A DNA stretch of 64,000 nucleotides from Clostridia bacterium (GTDB lineage: Bacteria > Bacillota > Clostridia > Christensenellales > Borkfalkiaceae). The first letter of the stretch is position 1. Each line of letters opens with the position of its first letter. The notes below the pieces were generated by a model. That model made no database searches and was not told the origin of the DNA. It was given only the letters and a program-made list of their open reading frames with translations. Below are positions 45,401 through 54,214 of the stretch, in pieces. The translations under genes were made by a program, and so were the position numbers. The DNA is taken from NCBI GenBank assembly GCA_029066845.1, contig JAIEFR010000003.1:1-64000 (forward strand), read 5' to 3'.

Positions 45401-45738
45401 TCGTATCGGTATCCATTGCCAACAAGCGCAAGGAAATAGGTATCCTGCGTGCGGTCGGCGCAAGGGGCGTTGACGTCTTTAAGATATTCTTCGCCGAATC
45501 GGGCATTATCGTGGGCATATGCACCCTGCTTTCCCTGGTGGGCACGATTGCCGTATGTACGGTACTCAACACCGTTTTGAGGACGCAGATAGGAATAAGC
45601 ATATCGCTGTTCGTGTTCGGCATATTGTCGGTGGTAATAATGGTTGCAATCGCGCTGGTGGTTGCGTTCGTATCCACCTTCCTGCCCGTGTTCTTCGCGG
45701 CACGCAAAAAGCCCGTTGACTCGATAAGGGCACTGTAA
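42487..45738 (+). CDS. ABC transporter, ATPase fused to FtsX-type permease
   Basis: A ~1083-residue fusion. The MacB/LolD-like ATPase (about 20-240) has Walker A GKSGSGKSTLL, signature LSGGQKQRIAIARAL and Walker B IIMADEPTGALD. A linker of about 115 residues leads to one membrane segment (LIFTIFLACIAFTMFGLF, about 355). A Tyr/Asn-rich outside domain of about 560 residues follows, then three membrane segments (FtsX/MacB permease: RKEIGILRAVGARG, ending AARKKPVDSIRAL). MacB-type machines couple ATP use to movement of an outside domain rather than transport through a pore; the substrate here is unknown. TTG at 42487 follows GAGGTG; an ATG at 42460 is in frame but lacks a ribosome site. Confidence 0.88.
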   Translation: MENAEETKAVTPENPNYKMLEIKNVTKIYRTKGGVETRALDDVSISFGQTGLVFLLGKSGSGKSTLLNVSGGLDEPTSGEVIVKGKSSKEFTGSDFDSYRNTFVGFIFQEYNILDEFNVEDNIALALELQGKPKDREKINALLRDVELEAYAKRKPNTLSGGQKQRIAIARALVKEPQIIMADEPTGALDSATGKQVFDTLKKLSQTRLVIVVSHDREFAEIYGDRIVELKDGKIISDVTKSHVPPEQLDDNVCVIGGNTLSIKSGSTLTAKNMKTIQDFIKKTEGDVIITNGASEIANFKKSNRMSESGSTETFGETKADALADKQYTKEESKLIRSRLPAAKAIRIGASGLKLKPIRLIFTIFLACIAFTMFGLFSTLMTYNGKEVAAKSFADSGYDYINVSKKYRSEVTYQYYGEEADSYYSYNSANFTEAEVNALTKEYGSATYGYFSPNSSVTINNFTLNSNSNPNDYYTRNISKFAYVNEGNKLRTTITGTYPANAEEICISSFMVEAFKSQGAAFKLVTLDENGKINNYATADGVTINSEQDVIGKYLVLSLRQREKAFKITGVFQSGEVDGKYAELKGNEPVNDYMLIYTFAEYMNVESLHKLALVSEDFYGEYEDLFESSSNQVFFFQQFNQLERGGLFYVEPDYEFDEETGEFVVRPDDENDLNSAAKASPYWWDGGPDNGRQLSSYVRAYSNDEPMRICFFDKNKTTLADDEMIVNVSILNQIPKVEINVKTDIMAKVKSGEIAGFEPDSEEGTPEYNYELYWFTNNYYNEHFDASTLYQKYYSGYYDNYENNERVYLKKRERQQALEQLIELLTDNIKSFDLQTYVGNVNSFDMKVVGFFVNNYHEPDMGVYLTQSFIDANLQIVVDNYTSSSTTNYVHSDDEKYSGVMVEYDGTMGTFRKLAEHVGIDNADEHDVFFNIENSLYDMIETANEFAEMLSTVFLWVGVVFAVFASLLLFNFVSVSIANKRKEIGILRAVGARGVDVFKIFFAESGIIVGICTLLSLVGTIAVCTVLNTVLRTQIGISISLFVFGILSVVIMVAIALVVAFVSTFLPVFFAARKKPVDSIRAL

Positions 45739-45752
45739 TAAAAATCAAAACA

Positions 45753-45785
45753 AAACGCCCGTGCGCACAATGCGCACGGGCGTTT
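45753..45785. terminator. Bidirectional terminator ABC/ATP-grasp
   Basis: A 15-bp perfect stem AAACGCCCGTGCGCA / TGCGCACGGGCGTTT, 3-base loop, between convergent genes. Confidence 0.9.
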
Positions 45786-45856
45786 AGATTTGTAGTGACG
45801 AGTTTTTATCCGCGCAAGCACTTAAAGGACTTGGCTGCGGCGCCACGCCGCGCCGC

Positions 45857-47047
45857 TTACTGTCTTTCGGCAACCATTTCGGCAAAGAACTCGTCCAGCT
45901 CCGCCTGCGTTTTGAAGTTGGCGATATACATAGTGTCGCCCATAGCACCCGAAAGCGCGCGCGGCACCCTGCCCACTATCTTCAGGTTATTGTGGAATTT
46001 ATCGCGTATATCCTGCTCGCGGAAGACGTAGTGTCTGCCGTCGCGCCTGCCTGCAAACGCGCAGAAATATCTTTCGCCCGTCTGCAAATCGGATTTATCG
46101 TATGCAATCATATCCGCCCATATCTTGTAGACGTCGGTAGAGTTTGCGTAGTTCATCATATCGGGTGATATGCCGCCCGACGGGCGCATATTTACTTCCA
46201 GCGCAACGACCTCGCCCTTCTTGCCTATATGCTGGTCGCAGGTCAGACGGAAGAATTCGAAGTGCACGAAACGGCTCTTTACACCGAACGCCTTCAACAC
46301 CTTGCGCCCCGCGGCTTTAACGTCGTCGAAGGGCTTATTGAGAATATAGAAAAGCGACGTGTCGTTGGTGGTAACGACGTCCATAAGCGACAGCGGCGTC
46401 ACATTGCCAGTCTCGAATATAGGCTCGCCCTGGCTGTTGACTATCGCGTCGTAGGAGTTGACCTCCGCCTGAATATACTCCTCCATTATATAGGAAACGG
46501 GGTACTTAGTCTGGAAGAACCTTTTAAGTTCGTCGTCGTTACTTAACTTGTGCGTATCGTTTGCGCCCACGCCGTTGTCGGGCTTGACGATTACGGGATA
46601 GCCCACTTCTTCAATGAACTTTTTGCACGTCTTTTCGTCGGTTGCAATGCAGTGGCGCGCAACCTTTATGCCTGCCTTTTTGTAGTAGGTCTTCATCTCC
46701 GACTTGAACTTAACCTTGGGCATTTCGTCGATATGGAAGCCCGAAGTTATGTTGAAATCGGTGCGCAGCTTTGCGTCCTGTTCAAGCCAGTATTCGTTGT
46801 TGCTCTCCAGCCAATCAATCTTTCCGTAGCGGAAGGAAAAGAACGCAACCGCGCGGTAAACCTCGTCGTAATTTTCCAGCGAGGAAACCTTGTAGTATTC
46901 CGTAAGGCTTGCCCTCAGCTCGTTGGAAAGCTCGAAATATTCGCTGTCGCCTATGCCCAGAACGTTGAAGCCGTTGTTTTTAAGCTCCCTGCAAAAGCGC
47001 CAGTACGTATCGGGGAAGTTGGGTGAAATAAAGATAAAGTTATTCAT
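45857..47047 (-). CDS. ATP-grasp superfamily ligase
   Basis: A 396-residue ATP-grasp protein of the carbamoyl-phosphate-synthetase-like/carboxylate-amine ligase type. The pre-ATP-grasp N-terminus is FIFISPNFPDTYWRFC. The ATP-binding segment is YPVIVKPDNGVGANDT (about residues 151-166), with YIMEEYIQAEVNSYDAI, and the metal/catalytic motif is ALEVNMRPSGGISPD (about 287-301). Such enzymes join a carboxylate, via acyl phosphate, to an amine or thiol; the substrate cannot be read from sequence. It is the last gene of the GH3-hydrolase-esterase-ligase set, 106 bases after the esterase. Confidence 0.85.
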   Translation of the reverse strand: MNNFIFISPNFPDTYWRFCRELKNNGFNVLGIGDSEYFELSNELRASLTEYYKVSSLENYDEVYRAVAFFSFRYGKIDWLESNNEYWLEQDAKLRTDFNITSGFHIDEMPKVKFKSEMKTYYKKAGIKVARHCIATDEKTCKKFIEEVGYPVIVKPDNGVGANDTHKLSNDDELKRFFQTKYPVSYIMEEYIQAEVNSYDAIVNSQGEPIFETGNVTPLSLMDVVTTNDTSLFYILNKPFDDVKAAGRKVLKAFGVKSRFVHFEFFRLTCDQHIGKKGEVVALEVNMRPSGGISPDMMNYANSTDVYKIWADMIAYDKSDLQTGERYFCAFAGRRDGRHYVFREQDIRDKFHNNLKIVGRVPRALSGAMGDTMYIANFKTQAELDEFFAEMVAERQ

Positions 47048-47153
47048 TTTAGTATGTCCTTACACCGCAGTGCCTGCGGTTTATTTTACCGTTAAAAAAG
47101 TGTTTTTGTGCGTTTGCCCGCCGCATATGCCGAGGTTAATGCGTTTTTGTGCG

Positions 47154-47906
47154 TTAAAAACCCAGCGTTTTCATAAAGAAAGGTATTTCCTTTTCCCAGG
47201 AAGCTTCGCTGTGCGTGCCGCCCAAAACGACGCGCGCCGTTACCGCAACTCCCTTTTCGCAGAGCAGCGCGAACGTGTCGCCGAACAGCCTGCGCTGGGG
47301 GGAATGGTTTTTAAATTCCTTTGTTCCGTAGTCTGTGAAAAGCACGCAGTCGGAAGCAAATTTCGCCTTTGAGATGAAGTCGGGAATTTCGCCGTTCTGC
47401 ACCCACAGGCTGGGCGAGAGCGCCGCCCCGCGCGAGAAATATTTCCCGTACTTCGCAAGCGCATAGAGGGTCATAAGTCCGCCCATAGAGCTGCCCGCAA
47501 TAAAGGTGTTGCCCCTGTCGGGCAGGGTGCGGAACTCTCCGTCCACCCAACCCTTGAAGTCGGAAACAAGCCAGTCCATATACTTCTTGCCGCGCCCCGT
47601 AATCTTCTGTCCGTGGAAGTCAAACGTCACGGGCGAGTACTCCGAAAGGCGCATATTGCCCTCGTGGTTGCACTCCACCGCCGCAACAATCAGCGGCGTG
47701 CGCGTGTTGTCCAGATATTCTTCAAGCCCCCAGCACTTGCCGAAGGTCGCCTCCTCGTCGGTAAACAGGTTGTGCCCGTCGAACATATACAGAACGGGAT
47801 AGCGCGTATCCTCGTCCTCATCGTAGCCAACGGGTAAATAGACGTAAGCGCACCTTTGCTTTTCGCCCGTGATGGACGGAATTTTAATTTGCCTGCGCAC
47901 TACCAT
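47154..47906 (-). CDS. Esterase-family alpha/beta hydrolase
   Basis: A 250-residue cytoplasmic protein of the putative esterase family (esterase D / enterochelin esterase-like, PF00756 type). It has YPVLYMFDGHNLF (about residue 38), the nucleophile motif AGSSMGGLMTLYA (about 137) and a late His in GGTHSEASW. No signal peptide. In-frame sequence extends to 47963, but the ATG at 47906 overlaps the stop of the preceding hydrolase (TAATG), pointing to coupled translation. Substrates in this family include acyl-glycerols, S-formylglutathione and siderophore esters; none can be chosen here. Confidence 0.87.
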   Translation of the reverse strand: MVVRRQIKIPSITGEKQRCAYVYLPVGYDEDEDTRYPVLYMFDGHNLFTDEEATFGKCWGLEEYLDNTRTPLIVAAVECNHEGNMRLSEYSPVTFDFHGQKITGRGKKYMDWLVSDFKGWVDGEFRTLPDRGNTFIAGSSMGGLMTLYALAKYGKYFSRGAALSPSLWVQNGEIPDFISKAKFASDCVLFTDYGTKEFKNHSPQRRLFGDTFALLCEKGVAVTARVVLGGTHSEASWEKEIPFFMKTLGF

Positions 47907-48823
47907 TATTTTATTTCGTCCTTTAAAAAGCCCGCAATATCCTCGAAGAGCTGAGGCGCGCACACGTCGTTTACTATTTCGTGGCGGCAGCCGCGGTATA
48001 ATGTCATAGAGACATCCTTGCCGTATTTAAGCATCTTGTTGCAGAACTTCTCCACGCCCTTGCCGTAATCGCCCACGGGGTCGTCCGCGCCCGCAACTAC
48101 GAACACGGGCAGAGTATCGGGCACCGCCTTCATTGTTGAAGCCTTGCACGCCTCGTGAATGATACTGAACAAACCGTAGAAGGCGTTGCACGTAAAGGGC
48201 ACTCCGCACAGCGGGTCGGCGATGTAGTTGTCCACGTTTTCGGGATTTGCGCTCAGCCAGTCGAAAGCCGTGCGCTTTTCAAACTTTTTGTTGTACGAAC
48301 CGAAGGCGGTATTATCTATAAACTTGCTGCGGTAACGCCAGCCCTTGAACAGCGCAACCAGCTTTGTTATAAACTTTGCGCTGCCCGTTGTCGCCTTGCT
48401 CTTGAAGCCCGTACCCATAACTATTGCGCCGGCAAGCTCTTTGCCGTACAGCGAGATATACTTGCGGCAGAAAAACGAACCCATAGAATGACCCATAACG
48501 AAATAGGGCAGACCGGGATGCTTTTCCTTTACTATTTCGGTGAGCGCGCGTATGTCTTTCAGCACCGCGGCGTAGCCCTTCTGCTCCGCAAAATAGCCGA
48601 GGTCCTCCTCGCCGCAAACCGACTTGCCGTGACCCAAATGGTCCTCCGCGCAGACGGTTATTCCCAGCCCCGTGAGATATTCGGCAAGCGGCGCGTAACG
48701 CTCGGCGTATTCCGCCATACCGTGAATAATCTGTAAAACGGCTTTCGGCTCGCCCTCGGCCTGCCATATGCAGGCGTGAATATTAGTCTTTCCGTCGGAA
48801 GAAGGATAATATATTTCTTGCAT
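47906..48823 (-). CDS. Lysophospholipase/monoacylglycerol lipase-like hydrolase
   Basis: A 305-residue serine hydrolase of the Hydrolase_4 (serine aminopeptidase S33) family. The oxyanion region is LQIIHGMAEYAERY (about residue 31), the nucleophile elbow VMGHSMGSFFC (about 108), the acid VFVVAGADDPVGD (about 246) and the catalytic His YRGCRHEIVND (about 283). Cytoplasmic, no signal peptide. Second gene of the GH3 cluster, 66 bases after the glycosidase and overlapping the next hydrolase by one base. Confidence 0.9.
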   Translation of the reverse strand: MQEIYYPSSDGKTNIHACIWQAEGEPKAVLQIIHGMAEYAERYAPLAEYLTGLGITVCAEDHLGHGKSVCGEEDLGYFAEQKGYAAVLKDIRALTEIVKEKHPGLPYFVMGHSMGSFFCRKYISLYGKELAGAIVMGTGFKSKATTGSAKFITKLVALFKGWRYRSKFIDNTAFGSYNKKFEKRTAFDWLSANPENVDNYIADPLCGVPFTCNAFYGLFSIIHEACKASTMKAVPDTLPVFVVAGADDPVGDYGKGVEKFCNKMLKYGKDVSMTLYRGCRHEIVNDVCAPQLFEDIAGFLKDEIK

Positions 48824-48889
48824 ATAAACTCCTGAACAGCATTTTCGTATTTCAAAAAAATTATAGCACTACGGCGTGCGTAAAGCAAG

Positions 48890-51220
48890 CTATTTTTTTG
48901 TGAGGATTTTGCGCAGTCCCTTAAAGAAGTGCCCGTCGCAGGCAAGCAGGAAGCCCTGCGCCTGAGCGGCGTTGAAATTCATAAATTGCAACAGCGACCT
49001 TAAGCACAGCCATTCGAACACGACCGACTTGATTTTGTCCTTCGAATGTCTGCTCACCTTTGCGATTACGCCGAACACTTTTGCAACCAACCCCTTGCAA
49101 TAAATGAGGTCGGCAACCTGCATATCCATACTTGCTTGCAGTCGTCCCTTTTTGGGCGCAACATACTGCTCGTCGGGGGATATGTGGCTTTCAAAGTACT
49201 CTTTATAGCTCAGTTTTACGCCCTGCCCGTCCGCAAACACACAGCCCTCGGGCAGATTATCCTTGGTTATTTCCACACTGCCCGCAAACAACGCGTGCGC
49301 GCTGTTATCGTTTAAAGTCACGTCGTAAACGCCGCCCGCTTCGAAACGGCGCTTCTCCGTATTCCATACGCGGAAGGAGTATTCGTCGAAATCTAGGCTG
49401 ATCTTCCTGCTCTCTCCCGCCTGCAAAAACACCTTCTTGAAAAGCTTGAGCTCGTAGGGCGCAACCTGCAAATTTGCCCTGGGCGCGCGGATATAAACCT
49501 GCGCAACCGTCGCGCCCGCAACGCTGCCCGTATTGGTTACGGTAAAGCGCACGCCGCGCCTGTCAACTTCAAAGTCCGAATATCCGAACGTCGTATACGA
49601 AAGACCGTAGCCAAACGGATATTTGACGGGAACGCCGAACGAGTTGAAATACTTATAGCCGACGTATATACCCTCGGCGTAGTCGCTCTTTAAAGGGCTC
49701 CGCGAATACACTTCGGCGCAAGACTCGTCACCCTCCTTCAAGGGATATGTTTCGGCAAGCCTGCCCGACGGATTGACCTCGCCCGTGAGCGCGCGCACAA
49801 CAGCCCTTGCTCCGCTCTGTCCGCCGAGATGTGCTAAAAGCAGCGCATCCGCGTGAACGTCCCAGTCTGTTAGCACCGCGCTTCCGCAAGACAGCACGAC
49901 AACAATTTTTCTGCCGAGCTTTGCCAGCTTTTTGATAAGCTCAATCTGGTTTTCGTTAATTGAAAGCTCGGTTCTGTCGCATCCCTCGGACTCCTTGTTT
50001 TCGTCCAGTCCCAGGCACAGAACGACGGTGTCCGCACGCCTTGCAAGACGGACGGCGCGCCTTATTCTTTCACTGCTCCTTCCGCCCGCACGCTTAAACC
50101 CGCGCGCAAAACCTATAAATTTCAGGGGGGATTTTTTTATTGCCCCCAGTATATTGTCAAGCGAAGTGGGCACTATCTGCGAAGACCCCGCCCCCTGATA
50201 GCGCGGCGTCTTTGCAAAGTCGCCTATAACCGCAACCCTTTCGCCGCTACTAAGCGGCAGCGCGGCGTTATTGTTCTTTAAAAGCACCAGGCTCTCCGCG
50301 GCTACCCTTGCGGCAAATTCGGCGTGTTCCTCCTTATCGAAGGGCTTGTTTTCTATGCGCTGCGCACCGTCGGCAAAGCGTGCAATGCGCTCCACGCAGT
50401 CGTCCACCGTACTCTCTTCAAGCTCGCCGCTCTTTACGGCGTCGATGACTTCGGCGGCGGAAATGGCGCAGAACGGCATTTCGAGGTCAGCGCCCGCTTT
50501 AAGCGCCTTCACCCTTCCGCGGCTGCCGCCCCAGTCGGAAACGACCAGCCCGTCAAACCCCCACTCCGTGCGTAAAACGTCGGTCAGGAGATAGCGGCTC
50601 TGATTACAGTACTCGCCGTTCAGTCTGTTATAAGCGGACATAACCGCGCCCGCCTTGCCCTCCTTTACGGCAATTTCGAAGCCCGTTAAATAGGTTTCCC
50701 TGAGGGTCTGTTCGTCCACGCGGCTGTCGCAGTACATACGCGCGTATTCCCTGCTGTTCACCGCAAAATGCTTTACGCACGCCGTCACGCCCGTGCTCTG
50801 TATTCCGCGGACGTACGCCGCGGCAATCTTACCCGAAAGATAGCTATCCTCCGAAAAGTATTCGAAATTTCTGCCGCACAGCGGACTGCGCTTGATATTC
50901 AGTCCGGGGCCCAGCACCATTGCAACGCCGAAGGAAGCCGCCTCGCGCGCTATGCGTTCGCCCAGCTCCTCGCAGAGTTCCTCGTCAAACGAGCACGCAA
51001 CCGCGGACGACGTGGGGAAACACGTTGCGGGAAACGAACCGCCCAGTCCCAGGTGATTGGGACGCTTTGCCTGCACGCGCATACCGTTGGGTCCGTCGGC
51101 AAGCTTAACGGCGGGCAAACCGATTTGCCTGCACTCCGCAGTGTGCCAGAATCCGCCGCCCGTCAACAGCTCCGCTTTAACCTCTATATCCAGTTGTGCT
51201 ATCTTCTCTTTATCCGTCAT
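48890..51220 (-). CDS. Glycoside hydrolase family 3 beta-glucosidase-like
   Basis: A 776-residue cytoplasmic GH3 enzyme, most like beta-glucosidases. The N-terminal barrel has ADGPNGMRV (about residue 41), VKHFAVNSRE (about 149) and the nucleophile Asp in GLVVSDWGGSRG (about 229). The second domain carries AVIGDFAKTPRYQGAGSS. A fibronectin III-like domain follows (about 575-650), then a helical tail of about 100 residues beyond the usual end (reaching ACDGHFFKGLRKIL). There is no signal peptide, so the substrate must be imported. First gene of the four-gene minus-strand cluster. Confidence 0.93.
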   Translation of the reverse strand: MTDKEKIAQLDIEVKAELLTGGGFWHTAECRQIGLPAVKLADGPNGMRVQAKRPNHLGLGGSFPATCFPTSSAVACSFDEELCEELGERIAREAASFGVAMVLGPGLNIKRSPLCGRNFEYFSEDSYLSGKIAAAYVRGIQSTGVTACVKHFAVNSREYARMYCDSRVDEQTLRETYLTGFEIAVKEGKAGAVMSAYNRLNGEYCNQSRYLLTDVLRTEWGFDGLVVSDWGGSRGRVKALKAGADLEMPFCAISAAEVIDAVKSGELEESTVDDCVERIARFADGAQRIENKPFDKEEHAEFAARVAAESLVLLKNNNAALPLSSGERVAVIGDFAKTPRYQGAGSSQIVPTSLDNILGAIKKSPLKFIGFARGFKRAGGRSSERIRRAVRLARRADTVVLCLGLDENKESEGCDRTELSINENQIELIKKLAKLGRKIVVVLSCGSAVLTDWDVHADALLLAHLGGQSGARAVVRALTGEVNPSGRLAETYPLKEGDESCAEVYSRSPLKSDYAEGIYVGYKYFNSFGVPVKYPFGYGLSYTTFGYSDFEVDRRGVRFTVTNTGSVAGATVAQVYIRAPRANLQVAPYELKLFKKVFLQAGESRKISLDFDEYSFRVWNTEKRRFEAGGVYDVTLNDNSAHALFAGSVEITKDNLPEGCVFADGQGVKLSYKEYFESHISPDEQYVAPKKGRLQASMDMQVADLIYCKGLVAKVFGVIAKVSRHSKDKIKSVVFEWLCLRSLLQFMNFNAAQAQGFLLACDGHFFKGLRKILTKK

Positions 51221-51361
51221 AAAATATACCGCTTTTTATTCTATCACCCGCCGCAAATTTTTGCAACGAAAAATAAAAGGCATATTATGCTAATAAATGA
51301 ATAATTATTTATGATTAAACACCGATTTTGCATAAATATTAAATAATATGCACAAATACCG

Positions 51362-51390
51362 TTGACAAATTTATAAAAAACGCATATAAT
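51362..51390 (+). promoter_or_regulatory. trpB2 promoter
   Basis: TTGACA (51362-51367), a 17-base spacer and TATAAT (51385-51390), matching consensus in both hexamers. Confidence 0.88.
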
Positions 51391-51406
51391 ATCGACAATT
51401 ACTTAT

Positions 51407-51437
51407 AAACCGCGGCAATAAAAATTCAGCGCGGTTT
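51407..51437 (+). promoter_or_regulatory. Leader hairpin before trpB2
   Basis: An 8-bp perfect stem AAACCGCG/CGCGGTTT with a 15-base loop, starting near the predicted transcript start and ending just before AAGGAGG. It leaves the ribosome site free, so it may stabilise the mRNA or mark a binding site. Confidence 0.45.
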
Positions 51438-51454
51438 AAGGAGGCTGAACGACC

Positions 51455-52804
51455 GTGAAAGACGTTCCTTACAAAGTATACTTAACCGAAGCGGAGATGC
51501 CCGAAAAGTGGCTGAACATAAAGGCTTTTATGAAAGACAAGCCCGCTCCGCTCATAAATCCCGCGACAAAACAGCCCTGCACCAAGGAAGAGCTTTGCAA
51601 TGTCTTCTGCGAAGAGCTTGCCGAGCAGGAATTGAACTCGACGGACGAATATATAGACATACCCAAGCCTATAAGCGACTTTTACAAGCTGTACAGACCC
51701 AGCCCCTTAATCCGCGCATACGGTCTGGAAGAATACCTCGGCACTCCCGCGGAGATATATTATAAGTTCGAGGGCAACAACACCTCCGGCTCGCATAAAC
51801 TCAACTCGGCGGCGGCGCAGATTTACTACGCCAAAAAGCAGGGGCTTAAAGCGGTTACCACCGAAACTGGCGCGGGTCAGTGGGGCACCGCGCTTGCAAT
51901 GGCGGGCGCGCACTTCGGTATGCCCGTACACGTCTATATGGTTAAGGTATCCTACGAGCAGAAGCCTTTCAGGCGCAACGTTATGAACGTCTACGGCGCA
52001 AACGTCGTCGCCTCTCCCTCCGAAACAACCGAGGCGGGCAGAAGAATTCTGAAGGAGCACCCCGGCACCAACGGCTCGCTGGGTTGCGCCATTTCCGAAG
52101 CGGTCGAGGCGGCTGTATCCGACCCCGAGCACAAGACGCGCTACGTTCTCGGCTCGGTGCTCGACCAGGTGCTTCTGCACCAGTCTGTAATCGGTCTGGA
52201 AACCAAGACTGCGCTTGACAAGATAGGCAGAAAGCCCGACGTTATTGTCGGCTGTGCTGGCGGCGGTTCCAACCTGGGCGGGCTTATCGCGCCATTCATT
52301 GCCGAAAAACTGCAGGGCAAGTCCAACCCGCGCATTATCGCCGTGGAGCCCGCAAGCTGTCCTTCGTTCACGCGCGGCACCTACCGCTACGACTTCTGCG
52401 ACACGGGCAAGATCTGTCCGCAGGCGAAGATGTACACTCTGGGCTGCGACTTTATTCCCAGCGCCAACCACGCGGGCGGACTGAGATACCACGGTATGAG
52501 CCCCGTGCTCTCCAAGCTGTACGACGACAAATATATGGAGGCGAAATCCTACACTCAGACGGAAGTTTTCGAAGCGGCGGTCACCTTTGCAAAAATCGAG
52601 GGCACGCTTCCCGCACCCGAATCTTCGCACGCAATCAAGGGCGCAATCGACGCCGCTCTGGAATGCAAGAAGACGGGTGAAAAGAAGGTTATCGTGTTCG
52701 GACTTACCGGCACGGGCTACTTCGATTTGAAGGCGTACGACGAATTTTTGAGCGGCAAAATGAGCGACCATATCCCCACTGACAGCGAGATAGGTTTGAA
52801 ATAA
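51455..52804 (+). CDS. Tryptophan synthase beta chain-like protein (TrpB2 type)
   Basis: A 449-residue PLP enzyme of fold type II, TrpB2 branch (longer than TrpB1 at about 400). The PLP lysine lies in NNTSGSHKLNSAAAQ (about residue 115), ETGAGQWGTALA follows, and the phosphate loop is CAGGGSNLGG (about 268). GTG start with AAGGAGG upstream. TrpB2 enzymes condense indole (or accept other indole/serine chemistry) without TrpA. No other trp genes are in the window, which fits an indole-salvage role. Its promoter is near consensus; a strong terminator follows. Confidence 0.93.
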   Translation: MKDVPYKVYLTEAEMPEKWLNIKAFMKDKPAPLINPATKQPCTKEELCNVFCEELAEQELNSTDEYIDIPKPISDFYKLYRPSPLIRAYGLEEYLGTPAEIYYKFEGNNTSGSHKLNSAAAQIYYAKKQGLKAVTTETGAGQWGTALAMAGAHFGMPVHVYMVKVSYEQKPFRRNVMNVYGANVVASPSETTEAGRRILKEHPGTNGSLGCAISEAVEAAVSDPEHKTRYVLGSVLDQVLLHQSVIGLETKTALDKIGRKPDVIVGCAGGGSNLGGLIAPFIAEKLQGKSNPRIIAVEPASCPSFTRGTYRYDFCDTGKICPQAKMYTLGCDFIPSANHAGGLRYHGMSPVLSKLYDDKYMEAKSYTQTEVFEAAVTFAKIEGTLPAPESSHAIKGAIDAALECKKTGEKKVIVFGLTGTGYFDLKAYDEFLSGKMSDHIPTDSEIGLK

Positions 52805-52822
52805 CCGTATAATAAAAGCAGG

Positions 52823-52859
52823 GCGCCCGCGCAACGGAAAAACCGTTGCGCGGGCGCTT
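52823..52859. terminator. Bidirectional terminator trpB2/alcohol dehydrogenase
   Basis: A 15-bp perfect stem GCGCCCGCGCAACGG / CCGTTGCGCGGGCGC, 5-base A loop, between convergent genes. Confidence 0.88.
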
Positions 52860-52885
52860 ATCTTTGCCATATTACGACCTGTTTT

Positions 52886-54052
52886 TTACAGACTTGCTTT
52901 CAATATTTGTTTTATTTCAGCCTTATCCAGCACCTTGTAGCCGCCGTCCATAATGAGCGTGCTTTCCACTATTCCGTCCAGCATTTGCTCGGTTGCGCCC
53001 AGGTCGGTTATGTTCATAACAAGTCCGGTCTTCTTCATCCACTTCTCCATTTCGGACAAGCCTTCCGAAGCGACCTGCTCGTCGCTCTTACCATCGCTCT
53101 TTACGTTCCACACGTTTACCGCGTAACGCGCAAACTTCTTCAAGCCGTAGGGCATAATGTGGCGGTAATAGGGCATAGACACGGCGGCAAGCGTCATACC
53201 GTGCGTGGCGTCGGTGTGCGCCGCAACCGCCTGCCCGAGCATATGCACCATCCAGTCGGTCGCCTTGCCCTTGGCAACCAGCGTGTTCAACGCCCAAGTC
53301 GCAATCCACATAATGTTGCTCCTCGCTTCGTAGTCGGTGGGGTTCTGTACGGCGATGTCCGCGCTGTGTATCAGAGAGCGCAGCAACCCCTCCATTATAT
53401 AGTCGCTGGTGTTGTCGTCCGTGCCCGAAAAGTACTGCTCGAGTATGTGCGACATTATGTCGTAGATGCCCGAAATCATCTGATACTTGGGCAGCGTGTA
53501 GGTGAATTCGGGATTGAGTACCGAGAACTTGGGAAAGACCTTTTCGCCGAATACGTGACCTATTTTAAGCTTCTGCGCGTGGTTGGTTATTACCGAGCCG
53601 CCGTTCATTTCGCTGCCCGTTCCCACCATCGTAAGCACACAGCCGACGGGCACTATGTCGCAGGTAACGTCCTCAAAGCGGATAAAATATTTATCCCACG
53701 CGTCCTCGTTGCAGTTGACCGAAACGGAAACGGCTTTTGCATAGTCGCACACAGAGCCGCCTCCCACCGCCAGAATAAGGTCGGCTTTCGCCGCCCTCGC
53801 GCGCGCAATGCCCTCGTTTAGCTTGTCCGCCGTGGGGTTGGGCATAACGCCCGCGTCCTCGAAAACGCTCTTGCCGTTCGCCTTTAAAATCGCAACTACC
53901 TTGTCGTAGATGCCGTTCTTCTTTATCGAGCCGCCGCCGTAAACCAGCAGCACGTTTTTTCCGTACTTGGGCAGTTCTTGGTTGAGTCCATCCAGCGCGT
54001 CCTTGCCGAAGTACAGCTTCGTGGGATTGCAGTATGTAAAATTGCCTAACAT
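52886..54052 (-). CDS. Iron-containing alcohol dehydrogenase (butanol dehydrogenase-like)
   Basis: A 388-residue family III alcohol dehydrogenase, most like NAD(P)H-dependent butanol/aldehyde reductases (BdhA/YqhD group). The nucleotide-binding motif is GGGSVCDYAKA (about residues 92-102). Metal ligands lie in YDIMSHILEQYF (about 197-208), WMVHMLGQAVAAHTDATHG (about 263-281). ATG at 54052 has AAGGAG upstream; the in-frame ATG at 54073 does not. It is monocistronic with its own promoter and probably reduces aldehydes during fermentation. Confidence 0.93.
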   Translation of the reverse strand: MLGNFTYCNPTKLYFGKDALDGLNQELPKYGKNVLLVYGGGSIKKNGIYDKVVAILKANGKSVFEDAGVMPNPTADKLNEGIARARAAKADLILAVGGGSVCDYAKAVSVSVNCNEDAWDKYFIRFEDVTCDIVPVGCVLTMVGTGSEMNGGSVITNHAQKLKIGHVFGEKVFPKFSVLNPEFTYTLPKYQMISGIYDIMSHILEQYFSGTDDNTSDYIMEGLLRSLIHSADIAVQNPTDYEARSNIMWIATWALNTLVAKGKATDWMVHMLGQAVAAHTDATHGMTLAAVSMPYYRHIMPYGLKKFARYAVNVWNVKSDGKSDEQVASEGLSEMEKWMKKTGLVMNITDLGATEQMLDGIVESTLIMDGGYKVLDKAEIKQILKASL

Positions 54053-54090
54053 ATGTATCTCCTTTATAAGCATTATTTTTTTACGGTATT

Positions 54091-54119
54091 ATTGTATTAC
54101 CCGCAAGGCGATATGTCAA
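54091..54119 (-). promoter_or_regulatory. Alcohol dehydrogenase promoter
   Basis: On the minus strand: TTGACA (54114-54119), a 17-base spacer and TACAAT (54091-54096). Confidence 0.78.
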
Positions 54120-54166
54120 CCCCGATAAAAATTTTCGGATAAAATAAAAAACGCACGCAAAAACGC

Positions 54167-54195
54167 TTGAAATTTTGCGCAACGTCCTATATAAT
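54167..54195 (+). promoter_or_regulatory. tRNA-Gln promoter
   Basis: TTGAAA (54167-54172), a 17-base spacer and TATAAT (54190-54195), 20 bases before the tRNA. Confidence 0.75.
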
Positions 54196-54214
54196 GAATG
54201 AGTAAATTGAATAT

